DNA of 64,000 bases, from the NCBI RefSeq assembly GCF_001695835.1, contig NZ_MBSO01000012.1:372001-436000 (forward strand), read 5' to 3'. The translations under genes were made by a program, and so were the position numbers. Positions 52,004 through 60,054 of the stretch are shown piece after piece; the first letter of the stretch is position 1; the number at the start of each line of letters is the position of its first letter. This DNA comes from Ensifer sp. LC11 (GTDB lineage Bacteria > Pseudomonadota > Alphaproteobacteria > Rhizobiales > Rhizobiaceae). The notes under the pieces are model-generated. The model worked only from the letters and a program-made list of their open reading frames with translations, was not told the DNA's origin and did no database searches.

Positions 52004-52309
52004 ATGGAAAGGATAGGCTTCCGGATCGCCTGGACAAGAGTCTGCGCGACACGGTCGCTTGTCTGCCGCCAGCGACGTGCTGCAACGCTTCGGTGCGGAT
52101 CAGGAAATCGTGTTTGGACGCTTCCGAATTCCGCCTTATCTTCAGGGGAAAATCGGATGTCGCGCGGTCTCCGGATTGCGGCGACGACGCCCACCGCATA
52201 ATCGACTGGACTGAATGGGCCAAAGGTCGAACTATGCGAGGAATCAAAGTGCTATGGCGACAGTCACACGTCCGGACGGACTGCTGGTCGCCGTGCAGGA
52301 GTGGCAGCG
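52004..52309. other. intergenic region between divergent mgtC-type and degP genes
   Basis: No gene supported on either strand. It should hold the degP promoter, but no RpoH- or RpoE-type match convinced me. AGGAG at 52297-52301 is the probable degP ribosome-binding site. Confidence 0.4.
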
Positions 52310-53884
52310 ATGGCCGCAAGCGGTCGTCCGCCGAAACAGCGAAGGAGCTTAAGCGAATTGTCCACGCGATCGAAATCCCGAGCTCATTCGCTTGGCGCTG
52401 CCTTGGGCGTTCTGGCGCTTTCAGGCACGCTCGCCTTCAGCAGTACGGCGCTTGCCCAGACCGCTGCCGTGCGTCCGCCGACGAACGGTCCGGCCTCCGT
52501 CGCCGATCTCGCCGCCGGGTTGCTTGACGCGGTCGTCAACATCTCGACCTCGCAGAAGGTCAAGAACGACGACGACGCGCCGACCCCGCAGGTACCGGAG
52601 GGCTCTCCCTATCAGCCCTATTTCGACGAGTTCTTCAAAGGGCAGGGCGGTCAGGGCGGCAACCGACAGCGTACGGTCGATTCGCTCGGTTCCGGCTTCG
52701 TCATCGATCCCACAGGCTTCATCGTCACCAACAATCACGTGATCGAGGGCGCTGACGATATCGAGATCAATTTCGCCAATGGCAGCAAGCTGAAGGCCAA
52801 GCTCATCGGCAAGGATACCAAGACCGATCTCGCGGTGCTGAAGGTTGAGCCGAAAACGCCGCTGAAGGCCGTTTCCTTCGGCGATTCCCGCACGATGCGC
52901 ATTGGCGACTGGGTGATGGCGATCGGCAACCCGTTCGGCCTCGGCGGCTCGGTTTCGGTCGGCATCATTTCGGCGCGTGGCCGCAACATCAATGCCGGCC
53001 CCTATGACAACTTCATTCAGACGGACGCGGCGATCAACCGCGGCAATTCCGGCGGACCGCTCTTCAACATGGCCGGCGAGGTGATCGGCATCAACACCGC
53101 GATCATCTCTCCATCCGGCGGCTCGATCGGCATCGGCTTTTCGGTGCCGACGGAGCTTGCCGCCAATGTCGTGCTGCAGCTCAAGGACTTCGGCGAGACG
53201 CGGCGCGGCTGGCTCGGCGTGCGTATCCAGCCGGTGACCGACGATATCGCCGAGAGCCTGAAGATGGCGTCGCCCCGCGGTGCGCTCGTTTCCGGCATCA
53301 TCGAGGGCGGGCCGATCGCCCATGGCGAGATCAGGGCCGGTGACGTCATCGTCAGGTTCGATGGACGCGAAGTGAGCGAGATGCGCGACCTGCCGCGGGC
53401 CGTTGCCGAAAGTCCCGTTGGCAAGGCGGTCGACGTGGTGGTGATCCGCGACGGCAAGGAGCAGACAGTCAAGGTGACGCTCGGCCGTCTTGAGGACGGC
53501 GAAGAGCTGGCAAGCGCGCCGGCGGTAGCGACCGGCGAGGAGGGGCCGAAAGTGGACAAGCCCGAGGCGGCGCCGCTTCCCGCGACCGATGTCGTGCTCG
53601 GCATGAAGCTTGCGACGCTGAACGAGGAGATCCGCAAGAAATACGGCATTGCCGAGGATGTGGACGGTGTGGTGATCACTGAGGTCGCGCCGAACTCCGG
53701 CGCTGCGGAGCGGCGGGTCGAGCCGGGAGACGTCATCGTCGAGGTGGGACAGGAAGCGATGGGCACGCCCGGCGACGTTGCCGACCGGGTGGAGGAATTG
53801 AAATCCAGCGGCCGGCGCAATGCGCTTCTGATGCTCTCCAACAAGACCGGTGAACTGCGCTTCGTCACGGTGCGGGTGGAATAG
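52310..53884 (+). CDS. degP: DegP/HtrA-type periplasmic serine protease (Do family)
   Basis: A 524-aa periplasmic protease-chaperone. The start at 52310 follows AGGAG by 8 nt; a TTG at 52358 is an alternative. A long basic N-region precedes the signal hydrophobic core (LGAALGVLALSGTLAFSSTA, cleavage near LAQ). The trypsin-like domain carries H143 (VTNNHVIEG), D173 (DTKTDLAVLKV) and S247 (INRGNSGGPLFN), followed by two PDZ domains (GWLGVRIQPVTDDIAESLKM, about 310-400; VLGMKLATLNEEIRKKYGIA, about 425-524). It degrades misfolded envelope proteins; its proximity to hflKC makes an envelope quality-control neighbourhood. Confidence 0.96.
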   Translation: MAASGRPPKQRRSLSELSTRSKSRAHSLGAALGVLALSGTLAFSSTALAQTAAVRPPTNGPASVADLAAGLLDAVVNISTSQKVKNDDDAPTPQVPEGSPYQPYFDEFFKGQGGQGGNRQRTVDSLGSGFVIDPTGFIVTNNHVIEGADDIEINFANGSKLKAKLIGKDTKTDLAVLKVEPKTPLKAVSFGDSRTMRIGDWVMAIGNPFGLGGSVSVGIISARGRNINAGPYDNFIQTDAAINRGNSGGPLFNMAGEVIGINTAIISPSGGSIGIGFSVPTELAANVVLQLKDFGETRRGWLGVRIQPVTDDIAESLKMASPRGALVSGIIEGGPIAHGEIRAGDVIVRFDGREVSEMRDLPRAVAESPVGKAVDVVVIRDGKEQTVKVTLGRLEDGEELASAPAVATGEEGPKVDKPEAAPLPATDVVLGMKLATLNEEIRKKYGIAEDVDGVVITEVAPNSGAAERRVEPGDVIVEVGQEAMGTPGDVADRVEELKSSGRRNALLMLSNKTGELRFVTVRVE

Positions 53885-54052
53885 GCTTTCCCAGTGGTAC
53901 GGCTGTGGCAAGTTTTCGGGTGCCGCAGCGAAGGTGATTGCCGAATCTTTTCAAATCCATCGTCCGTTCGGCTGACAGGCTGAATCCGTTCCTTCAGGTT
54001 TTGATTCAAGACTGAAATCGGTGGCGGTTGGTGTTCTCCATCCGCCCCTCAT

Positions 54053-54095
54053 CCCGCTGCCGCGACCTTCTCCCCGCGCGCGGGGAGAAGGGGCA
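54053..54095. repeat. RIME-like palindromic repeat (family C, copy 5)
   Basis: GCCCCTCATCCCGCTGCCGC then CCTTCTCCCCGCGCGCGGGG and AGAAGG, nearly identical to the copy at 11751. The 428-bp gap between degP and the RDD gene contains this and no gene that I can support. Confidence 0.75.
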
Positions 54096-54312
54096 CCGCC
54101 GCACCCGCTTGCGTGCGCCAACAGTTCCGGGTTTTCCCCTCGACACAGCGCGGTTGCAAGGGGCGTGCGCTGTGCGCGTATCTTTGGAGTTGGATGCGAT
54201 AAGTGGGACGAAGCGGCTGGTGTAGGTAGCGCAGGTATTGATTTCCCTGCAAGGTTGTCCTTACACCTAGCGAACTGGGGTCGGACAGATCCTATTGCGC
54301 CGGGGGAATTTG

Positions 54313-55092
54313 ATGACGGACAGCCTTGAGAAGGTCGTATTGCGCGCAGGCTTCTGGCGACGAGCCATAGCGTTCCTCATAGACTTTACGCTTGTCGCCC
54401 TGCCGATGCAGGCCGCGGTCATCGTGCTGTTCATGCTAACCGGCGGAGCCGTGCAGGGCAGCTTTGGTTTCCACTACATGGTTTGCCAAGATCTCGGTGA
54501 TCTTCCGATAGTGCCCACGCCACGACCACCAGCCGATTACAATAGCGTCGTTGAATGCCGGGTTACGTTGGCTGGGTTCGACCTGAAAAGAACGTTGACG
54601 GTCAGCAAGGTTACCGTTGAAGCTGGGACCACGACCCGGATTTCGCAGACTTATTATCTGGGAGCAGACGGGAAGCAGCGCGATGTGTGGCCCGTCGACT
54701 TCTTCGGCTTTCTTGTCTTTCTGGCGTATCTCGTGACGCTGGAAAGCCGCCGCGGCGCGACGCTCGGCAAGCAATTGCTTTCGATCCGAACGGCGAGCCA
54801 TCTGGATGCCCTCGCCGTTGGCGTCCCTGTTCGTTCGGCTTTGCTGCGTTACGTCGTGATGTTTTCCGCTGTCGTTCCAGGCATGCTGGTGACGTTGGGA
54901 TTTGAACTCGCTGTGGCACGTTGGGCCTGGGACCCGTTTGTTCTGCTCACCCACCCGGTCTTCGTCGGCGCCAATATTCTCGCAGGGCTCATATTCGTCG
55001 GATGGTTTGCCTGGATTACAGTGAGTGTCGTTCGAAAGCGGGACCCTGTTTACGATCGTGCCGCCGGAACATCGGTCTGGGTGCGGAATTGA
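54313..55092 (+). CDS. RDD-family membrane protein
   Basis: A 259-aa protein with four TM segments. The N-terminal RDD signature is AGFWRRAIAFLIDFTLVALP (Arg and Asp of the first helix), and the second part has SRRGATLGKQLLSIRTASHL, typical of RDD proteins. Between TM2 and TM3 is an unusually long polar insert of about 85 residues (VCQDLGDLPIVPTPRPPADY ...) with two Cys. The start at 54313 is preceded by GGGGG. Base composition is lower in GC than the flanks. Some RDD proteins are Na+/H+ antiporters; most are unknown. Confidence 0.88.
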   Translation: MTDSLEKVVLRAGFWRRAIAFLIDFTLVALPMQAAVIVLFMLTGGAVQGSFGFHYMVCQDLGDLPIVPTPRPPADYNSVVECRVTLAGFDLKRTLTVSKVTVEAGTTTRISQTYYLGADGKQRDVWPVDFFGFLVFLAYLVTLESRRGATLGKQLLSIRTASHLDALAVGVPVRSALLRYVVMFSAVVPGMLVTLGFELAVARWAWDPFVLLTHPVFVGANILAGLIFVGWFAWITVSVVRKRDPVYDRAAGTSVWVRN

Positions 55093-55135
55093 GGCCGCAG
55101 ACTAACAGTCGTCACTCTCTGCCGCTCTACTACAT

Positions 55136-55236
55136 GTTTCCTTTAATCGTAGCCGTTTGAAGGACAAAAACATGCAGGAACTCAAAATTCTACAGCGACC
55201 TTTGCGCGTCTGATAAGACGCGCGGCGCTGTAGGGT
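55136..55236 (+). repeat. family B repeat, full copy
   Basis: GTTTGAAGGACAAAAACATG then CAGGAACTCAAAATTCTACA, GCGACCTTTGCGCGTCTGAT and AAGACGCGCGGCGCTGTAGG. The right half folds as CTACAGCG...GCGCGTCtgataaGACGCGC...CGCTGTAG. The minus strand of this repeat supplies the end of the small gene at 55190-55315. Confidence 0.82.
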
Positions 55237-55315
55237 GCATGCAGGACTTCCTGCGTGCCGGCTGGAAGGTGATCAGCCGCAGGGCTTCGAACAGGATTTC
55301 GATGATCGCAAGCAT
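55190..55315 (-). CDS. 41-aa small protein ending inside a family B repeat
   Basis: MLAIIEILFEALRLITFQPA RRK is an amphipathic/hydrophobic start preceded by a near-consensus GGAGGTGCGGCC ribosome-binding site. The last 16 residues (MHPTAPRVLSDAQRSL) and the stop come from the family B palindrome read on the minus strand. The strong ribosome-binding site and membrane-like N-terminus argue for translation. No homologue is recognised. The stop region is also a hairpin, which could serve as its terminator. Confidence 0.5.
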   Translation of the reverse strand: MLAIIEILFEALRLITFQPARRKSCMHPTAPRVLSDAQRSL

Positions 55316-55407
55316 GGCCGCACCTCCTCTCTTTCAAGCATTTCACCGCACTTGCCCGTATTCCTCAAACGAGTTTACAGTCGGCTTCGGATAACTTGAG
55401 GTTATGC

Positions 55408-56310
55408 ATGAAGCGCGGCCGTCTGCCCCTGACAGCGTTGCGGAGTTTCGAGGTGGCCGGGCGGCTGGAGAGTTTCACGCTGGCGGCGGCCGAGCTTTTC
55501 GTCTCTCAAGCGGCGATCAGCCGGCAGGTGCGCGAGCTTGAGGATCTGATCGGCCGGCCGCTGTTCGAGCGGCATCACAGGAGCGTCCGATTGACCGCCG
55601 ATGGCCGCGCATTGCTCGGCACGCTGACGGCGGCCTTCGACACGGTGGGCGAAAGCCTCGATGCGCTCTCGGGGCGGCAGCTGTCGCAGACGCTGAAGGT
55701 CAGCGCCGAGCCCTCCTTTGCCGGTTGCTGGCTGGTGCCGCATCTGCAGCAATTTCAGCAGGAGAACCCGGACATTGATTTGGTCATCGACGCCGATACC
55801 CGGCTGGTCGAGTTTCGCTCCGGTGACGCCGATATCGCCATCCGCCACAGCGTCACCGCCCGTTCCTGGCCACGGGTCGAGGCGCGGCCTCTGGCGAAGG
55901 TGGAGATGGTCCCGATGATCGCGCCGGCGCTGGCGGCTGCCGGAAAGCCGCTCGACCGACCCGAAGACCTGCTGCAGCATGGGCTCTTGCACGAGGAGAA
56001 CAGACAGCTCTGGGAACAGTGGTTCGCAGGCGCCGGTGAGGCTCCGGTCAAGCTGGAGCGCGGCGCGATTTTCGCCGATGGCTCGATGGTGTTGCAGGCG
56101 ACGCTCAGGGGAAATGGCGTCGGGCTGATCGACCGCGACCACGCGCGCGACGACATTGCCGCTGGCCGGCTGATCCAGCCCTTCGATATCTCGGTGCCCT
56201 ATGGCGCCTTGTTTATCGTGACGCGGCGCTTCGATGCGCTCTCGGAGGCGGCGCTGGCTTTTGTCGCCTGGGTTGAGCGGAGCTATCCTGGGGCGGGGCG
56301 CGAGAGGTGA
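55408..56310 (+). CDS. LysR-family regulator, GcvA-type
   Basis: A 300-aa transcription factor. It begins MKRGRLPLTALRSFEVAGRL, a GcvA-type N-terminus, with helix-turn-helix FTLAAAELFVSQAAISRQVR and HHRSVRLTADGRALLGTLTA, then a periplasmic-binding-like effector domain (LKVSAEPSFAGCWLVPHLQQ, DADTRLVEFRSGDADIAIRH). The ATG at 55408 has GAGG 7 nt upstream; a TTG at 55396 is in frame but has no ribosome-binding site. No gene is clearly divergent from it apart from the 41-aa small protein, so its target is unclear. Confidence 0.93.
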   Translation: MKRGRLPLTALRSFEVAGRLESFTLAAAELFVSQAAISRQVRELEDLIGRPLFERHHRSVRLTADGRALLGTLTAAFDTVGESLDALSGRQLSQTLKVSAEPSFAGCWLVPHLQQFQQENPDIDLVIDADTRLVEFRSGDADIAIRHSVTARSWPRVEARPLAKVEMVPMIAPALAAAGKPLDRPEDLLQHGLLHEENRQLWEQWFAGAGEAPVKLERGAIFADGSMVLQATLRGNGVGLIDRDHARDDIAAGRLIQPFDISVPYGALFIVTRRFDALSEAALAFVAWVERSYPGAGRER

Positions 56311-56324
56311 CGGATTTCGCACGC

Positions 56325-56372
56325 GGCCCCTCACTGTCCTGCCGGACATCTCTCCCGCAAGCGGGGAGAGAG
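56325..56372. repeat. RIME-like palindromic repeat (family C, copy 6)
   Basis: GCGGCCCCTCACTGTCCTGC then CGGACATCTCTCCCGCAAGC and GGGGAGAG, a divergent family C core, immediately after the LysR stop. Confidence 0.6.
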
Positions 56373-56512
56373 CCGCGAGGAGAAGCGGCGCTGCCCGAAA
56401 CGAAAGCCGGGTATGCCGCGCGGCTGCGACGACCTATGCAGGATCAGGAAAAATAGGCCGGCAAGATTCCATCAAAGGGCGCCTGTGTGACCGGCAAGCT
56501 TGCCTCGTGCGT

Positions 56513-56564
56513 CCTTCGCCCCGCTGGCGGGGAGAAGGTGCCGACAGGCGGATGAGGGGCAGCC
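56513..56564. repeat. RIME-like palindromic repeat (family C, copy 7, inverted)
   Basis: TCCTTCGCCCCGCTGGCGGG then GAGAAGGTGCCGACAGGCGG and ATGAGGGGCAG, close to the copy at 9848. It lies just beyond the GNAT gene 3' end. Confidence 0.75.
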
Positions 56565-56581
56565 AACGACTGGAAGGTGCG

Positions 56582-57157
56582 CTAGATCCCGGCCGTCGAA
56601 TGCCGCTGCCGCCATTCGCCGGCACTGATGGCGTAGAGCACGTGGCGCACCAGCGCCGGCTGGTCGGCGGGGACGCGGGGGTGGTCGAAGTCGCGGCTGG
56701 CGTCGCGGTGCATGCCGAGCCGCTGCATGACGGCCGTGGAGCGGGAATTGGCGGCGACGGCGAAGGAGACGACCTCGTCGAGGCCTTTTTCCTCGAATCC
56801 GTAACGCAGAAGTTCCGACGCTGCCTCAGTGACGTAACCCTGGCCCCAATAGCGGGCGGCGAGCCGCCAGCCGATCTCGACCGTGCCTTTGGGAAAGTGC
56901 GGTTCCAGATCCGTGAGCGCGAGGCCGCAGAAGCCGATCGGCCGGTCATCGGCTCTCAGAGCGATTGCGAAGAAGCCGAGGCCCGTCTCCGCAATGCCGC
57001 GTCCAACGCGATCGAAGAGCGCGTCGGACTCCGCGCGGCTGCGGCGGAAGGGGAAGAACTCCATCACCTTGGGATCGCTGTTGATCTCGAAGAAGAGATC
57101 GCGGTCTGGTTGCTTCCAGGCCCGAATGCGCAGCCGCTCGGTTTCGGAAATGATCAT
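56582..57157 (-). CDS. RimJ/RimL-type GNAT acetyltransferase
   Basis: A 191-aa GNAT of the protein/antibiotic-acetylating subgroup: MIISETERLRIRAWKQPDRD, DDRPIGFCGLALTDLEPHFP, then KGTVEIGWRLAARYWGQGYV and TEAASELLRYGFEEKGLDEV, with the Gln/Arg-x-x-Gly-x-Gly/Ala loop as YWGQGYVTEA. Its start codon overlaps the serB stop (ATGA), so it is translationally coupled to serB. The acceptor is unknown. Confidence 0.93.
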   Translation of the reverse strand: MIISETERLRIRAWKQPDRDLFFEINSDPKVMEFFPFRRSRAESDALFDRVGRGIAETGLGFFAIALRADDRPIGFCGLALTDLEPHFPKGTVEIGWRLAARYWGQGYVTEAASELLRYGFEEKGLDEVVSFAVAANSRSTAVMQRLGMHRDASRDFDHPRVPADQPALVRHVLYAISAGEWRQRHSTAGI

Positions 57158-58041
57158 CCGATGAAATCCGTCTTGCGGTAGCCCTGCAGATAGAGGAGGG
57201 CCGTCAGGTCGCCATGGTCGATGCGGACTTTGGCCTGTTCGGCGACAACAGGCTTGGCGTGCAGCGCCACACCCGTTCCGGCAAGCTGGATCATGCCGAG
57301 GTCGTTGGCGCCATCGCCGACGGCAAGGGCTTCATCCGTCGAGATGCCGAGGCGGCCGGCGATGTCCAGCAGCGCGTCGACCTTGGCCTGCTTGCCGAGA
57401 ATGGGAGAGGCGACCTCGCCGGTGAGGATGCCATCTTCCGCGATCAGCGTATTGGCGCGGTTCTCGTCAAAGCCGAGCATCTCGGCGATCGGTCCGGTGA
57501 AGACGGTGAAGCCGCCGGAGACGAGGGCGGTATAGTGGCCCTTGCTCTTCATCGTGGCGATCAGCTGGCGCCCGCCCGGCGTCAGCGTGATGCGCTTGGC
57601 GATCACTTCGTCGACGACGCCAAGCGGCAGGCCCTTCAGCAGTGCTACGCGCTCGATCAACGCCGGCTCGAAGGCGATCTCGCCGTTCATGGCGCGGGCG
57701 GTGATTGCCGCCACCTTGTCCTTGAGGCCGACTTCGGCGGCGAGTTCGTCGATGCATTCCTGGCCGATCATGGTCGAATCCATGTCGGCGATCAGAAGCT
57801 TCTTGCGACGGCTTTCGGCGTCCTGCACGGCGATGTCGATCGGCGCGTTGCCAATCTGGCCACGCAGCAACGCTTCGGCCGCATCCGGGTCGGTGCCGTC
57901 GATGAGTGCGATGTCGCAGGCGACACCGTCTGCCAGCCAATAGAGGCCTGATGCCTTGACGGCTTCTACGGCCGCTTCCGCAAGCGCGGGCGTCAGAACA
58001 GGATTTGACGGATTGGCGATAAGCGTGGCAACGAGAGCCAT
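57154..58041 (-). CDS. serB: phosphoserine phosphatase
   Basis: A 295-aa HAD-family phosphatase for the last step of serine synthesis. An ACT-like N-terminal half (residues 1-75) is followed by HAD motif I LLIADMDSTM (D86 nucleophile, D88), motif II LVSGGFTVF, the Lys of motif III in GEVASPILGKQAKVDALLDI and motif IV VGDGANDLGMI. The start at 58041 is set by family length; its ATG and the miaA ATG share two bases on opposite strands (CCATGG). AAGG lies about 9 nt upstream, inside miaA. It is followed by a GNAT gene with a 4-bp overlap. Confidence 0.97.
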   Translation of the reverse strand: MALVATLIANPSNPVLTPALAEAAVEAVKASGLYWLADGVACDIALIDGTDPDAAEALLRGQIGNAPIDIAVQDAESRRKKLLIADMDSTMIGQECIDELAAEVGLKDKVAAITARAMNGEIAFEPALIERVALLKGLPLGVVDEVIAKRITLTPGGRQLIATMKSKGHYTALVSGGFTVFTGPIAEMLGFDENRANTLIAEDGILTGEVASPILGKQAKVDALLDIAGRLGISTDEALAVGDGANDLGMIQLAGTGVALHAKPVVAEQAKVRIDHGDLTALLYLQGYRKTDFIG

Positions 58042-58951
58042 GGACAACAACCTTGATACCGAGAGCGACGCGATCCTGATAACCGGGCCGACCGCCAGCG
58101 GCAAGTCTGCGCTTGCCGTCGAACTGGCGCGACGTCACGGCGGCGTGGTGATCAACGCCGATAGCATGCAGGTCTACGACACGTTGCGGCTCTTGACCGC
58201 ACGGCCGGATGAAGCCGACATGGGCGGCATCGAGCACTGTCTTTACGGCCATGTGCCGGCGGCTTCGGCCTATTCCACCGGCGCCTGGGCGCGCGAAGCG
58301 CAGGCGCTGGTCGCGCGGCTTAGGGGTGAAGGACGCCTGCCTGTCTTCGTCGGGGGGACCGGGCTCTATTTCAAGGCGCTGACCGGTGGTCTCTCGGATA
58401 TGCCCGAAATTCCGGCCGCGATCCGCGAACGGCTGCGTGAACGGTTGAAGGCGGAGGGGCCGGAAATCCTGCATCGCGAGCTTGCGGCGAAGGATCCGGA
58501 GACGGCGGCGACGCTGAAGGCGGGTGACGGCCAGCGGATCGTCCGGGCGCTCGAAGTGGTGGAGGCGACGGACAAGCCGATCCGCTTCTTTCAGCAACAG
58601 AGCGGACCCGTCATCGTCGACCCAGACCGGGCGCAGAAATTTGTCGTGCAGCCGGAGCGCAAGGTGCTGCACGAGCGGATCAACCGCCGCTTCGAAGCCA
58701 TGCTTTCAGGCGGTGCGATCGATGAGGTGCGGGCGCTTTTGGCACTCGACCTGCCGCCGGAAATGCCTGTCATGAAGGCGATCGGCGTCAGCCAGATTGC
58801 GGCACTTCTGAAGGGCGAGATCGACGAGGCCGACGTGATCGAAACGTCGTCTGCGGCCACGCGGCAATATGCCAAGCGGCAGATGACCTGGTTCCGCAAC
58901 CAGCTCGACGACAGCTGGCTGCGCATCGAGAGCGCCGCGGCGGTGCTCTGA
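58040..58951 (+). CDS. miaA: tRNA dimethylallyltransferase
   Basis: A 303-aa enzyme that prenylates A37 of UNN-decoding tRNAs. P-loop LITGPTASGKSALAVELARR (GPTASGKS at 16-23), VINADSMQVYDTLRLLTARP, HCLYGHVPAASAYSTGAWAR, VFVGGTGLYFKALTGGLSDM and AATRQYAKRQMTWFRNQ are all typical. The ATG at 58040 gives the conserved length; longer in-frame starts run antisense to serB. The first bases are shared with the divergent serB start, so each gene's 5' untranslated region lies inside the other's coding sequence. Confidence 0.97.
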   Translation: MDNNLDTESDAILITGPTASGKSALAVELARRHGGVVINADSMQVYDTLRLLTARPDEADMGGIEHCLYGHVPAASAYSTGAWAREAQALVARLRGEGRLPVFVGGTGLYFKALTGGLSDMPEIPAAIRERLRERLKAEGPEILHRELAAKDPETAATLKAGDGQRIVRALEVVEATDKPIRFFQQQSGPVIVDPDRAQKFVVQPERKVLHERINRRFEAMLSGGAIDEVRALLALDLPPEMPVMKAIGVSQIAALLKGEIDEADVIETSSAATRQYAKRQMTWFRNQLDDSWLRIESAAAVL

Positions 58952-59043
58952 GGCAAAATCAGGAAAGGACGTCGCCAATGGCTCTCAACCGGAAGCGCGT
59001 CGCTTTGAATCCGGCGCGGTGGAGGGGGCATGCGTACCTCGGC

Positions 59044-59445
59044 TCAAGCCGCCAAATTCAGTTGCCAGGAAACGCCGAAGCGATCGTTCACCCAGGTAAA
59101 GCGGCGGCTGAAGCCGTAATCGTCGAGCGGCATCAGCACGCCCCCGCCTTCGGCCAGCGCCGCCGACAGGACGAGGATCTCGTCTTCGCTCTGGCACTCG
59201 ACAAAAAAGGAGAAGGACGGCGTGAAGTCGAAGGCATGCTTGACCGGGCTGTCGATGCACTTGACCCTCTGGGTGCCGAGCTGGAACAGCGCGACCTTGA
59301 CGCTGCCTGCAGGACCCTGCTCGTCCGGACCGTAGCGCTCGACCTCCAGCACCTCGGCATTCGGGAACAGCGAGACGTAGTAGGCCATGGCGGCCTCGGC
59401 GACGCCGTCCTGGAACATCAGGAAAGGGGTGATGCTTGTGACCAT
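59044..59445 (-). CDS. VOC-family protein (PhnB/3-demethylubiquinone methyltransferase-like)
   Basis: A 133-aa vicinal-oxygen-chelate protein. GGGAG 7 nt upstream sets the start at 59445. MVTSITPFLMFQDGVAEAAM, YYVSLFPNAEVLEVERYGPD and FSFFVECQSEDEILVLSAAL are typical of the bacterial proteins labelled 3-demethylubiquinone-9 3-methyltransferase by old annotation, although no methyltransferase activity is expected. The C-terminus is DRFGVSWQLNLAA. Convergent with miaA. Confidence 0.92.
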   Translation of the reverse strand: MVTSITPFLMFQDGVAEAAMAYYVSLFPNAEVLEVERYGPDEQGPAGSVKVALFQLGTQRVKCIDSPVKHAFDFTPSFSFFVECQSEDEILVLSAALAEGGGVLMPLDDYGFSRRFTWVNDRFGVSWQLNLAA

Positions 59446-59566
59446 GGCGCGCTCCCATCTTCGTCGGTGGTTCAACAAACCGGCTGACGGATACTACCCC
59501 GGGATGTCGCCGTGACAACGGCTGGGTCCCGGCAAAGTTCCCTTGCGGGATACGCACCTGGCCGGC

Positions 59567-59685
59567 TCAGTCGGGCCAGAAGCGGCCACAGCACCAGTCT
59601 GATCCCGATGATGCTGGCCGCAACCAGCTCGGCGACAGCTGGCAGCGAACCGGGAATGCTGATGCCGTGCTGTAAAGCGGGGCGA
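59567..59685 (-). pseudogene. duplicated fragment of the MAPEG gene 3' end
   Basis: The minus strand reads ASIIGIRLVLWPLLARLSRP, matching ASIIGIGLVLWSLLA at the C-terminus of the intact MAPEG protein (60055-60447). At DNA level, CAGTCGGGCCAGAAGCGGCC versus CAGTCAGGCCAGCAGCGACC, and CACAGCACCAGTCTGATCCC versus CACAGCACCAGTCCAATCCC. The match fades beyond about 110 bp. A partial, decaying duplication in the same orientation. Confidence 0.7.
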
Positions 59686-59718
59686 CTTGCAGGTTCGGGC
59701 GGCGCATGCCATGTCCCA

Positions 59719-60009
59719 ATGATGACAGACGAGCAGAAAACTTCTCCTGACAGTGCGGAAATCCGCCTTTCTCCCGATGAAGCCGTGGTGCTTTTTGAAC
59801 TTCTGTCGCGCTGGAGCGAAGAGAACGTGGCTCCAACGCCGGACGCTGCCTGTTTCGAAAGCACGGCGGAATGCGCGGTGCTGCTCGGACTGCTGGCAGG
59901 TCTTCAAAAACAGCTGGTCGCACCCTTTCGCGAAGACTACGCCGCGATCGTAAAAGCGGCACGCCGCCGCCTGGTGCCATCGTGGGACTATGCTGATCTC
60001 AGGGGGTGA
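59719..60009 (+). CDS. small soluble protein of unknown function
   Basis: A 96-aa protein starting at 59719 (tandem ATGATG). It is acidic and helical: LSPDEAVVLFELLSRWSEEN, ESTAECAVLLGLLAGLQKQL, VAPFREDYAAIVKAARRRLV, ending PSWDYADLRG. There is no signal, TM or known motif. Length and codon use support a real gene. It is sandwiched between the MAPEG fragment and the intact MAPEG gene, so it may have arrived with, or been bracketed by, that duplication. No strong ribosome-binding site. Confidence 0.6.
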   Translation: MMTDEQKTSPDSAEIRLSPDEAVVLFELLSRWSEENVAPTPDAACFESTAECAVLLGLLAGLQKQLVAPFREDYAAIVKAARRRLVPSWDYADLRG

Positions 60010-60054
60010 TTGGCACGCTGGTGCCGGTGCCCGTGCTTCATCGGTCGGGCTCAG

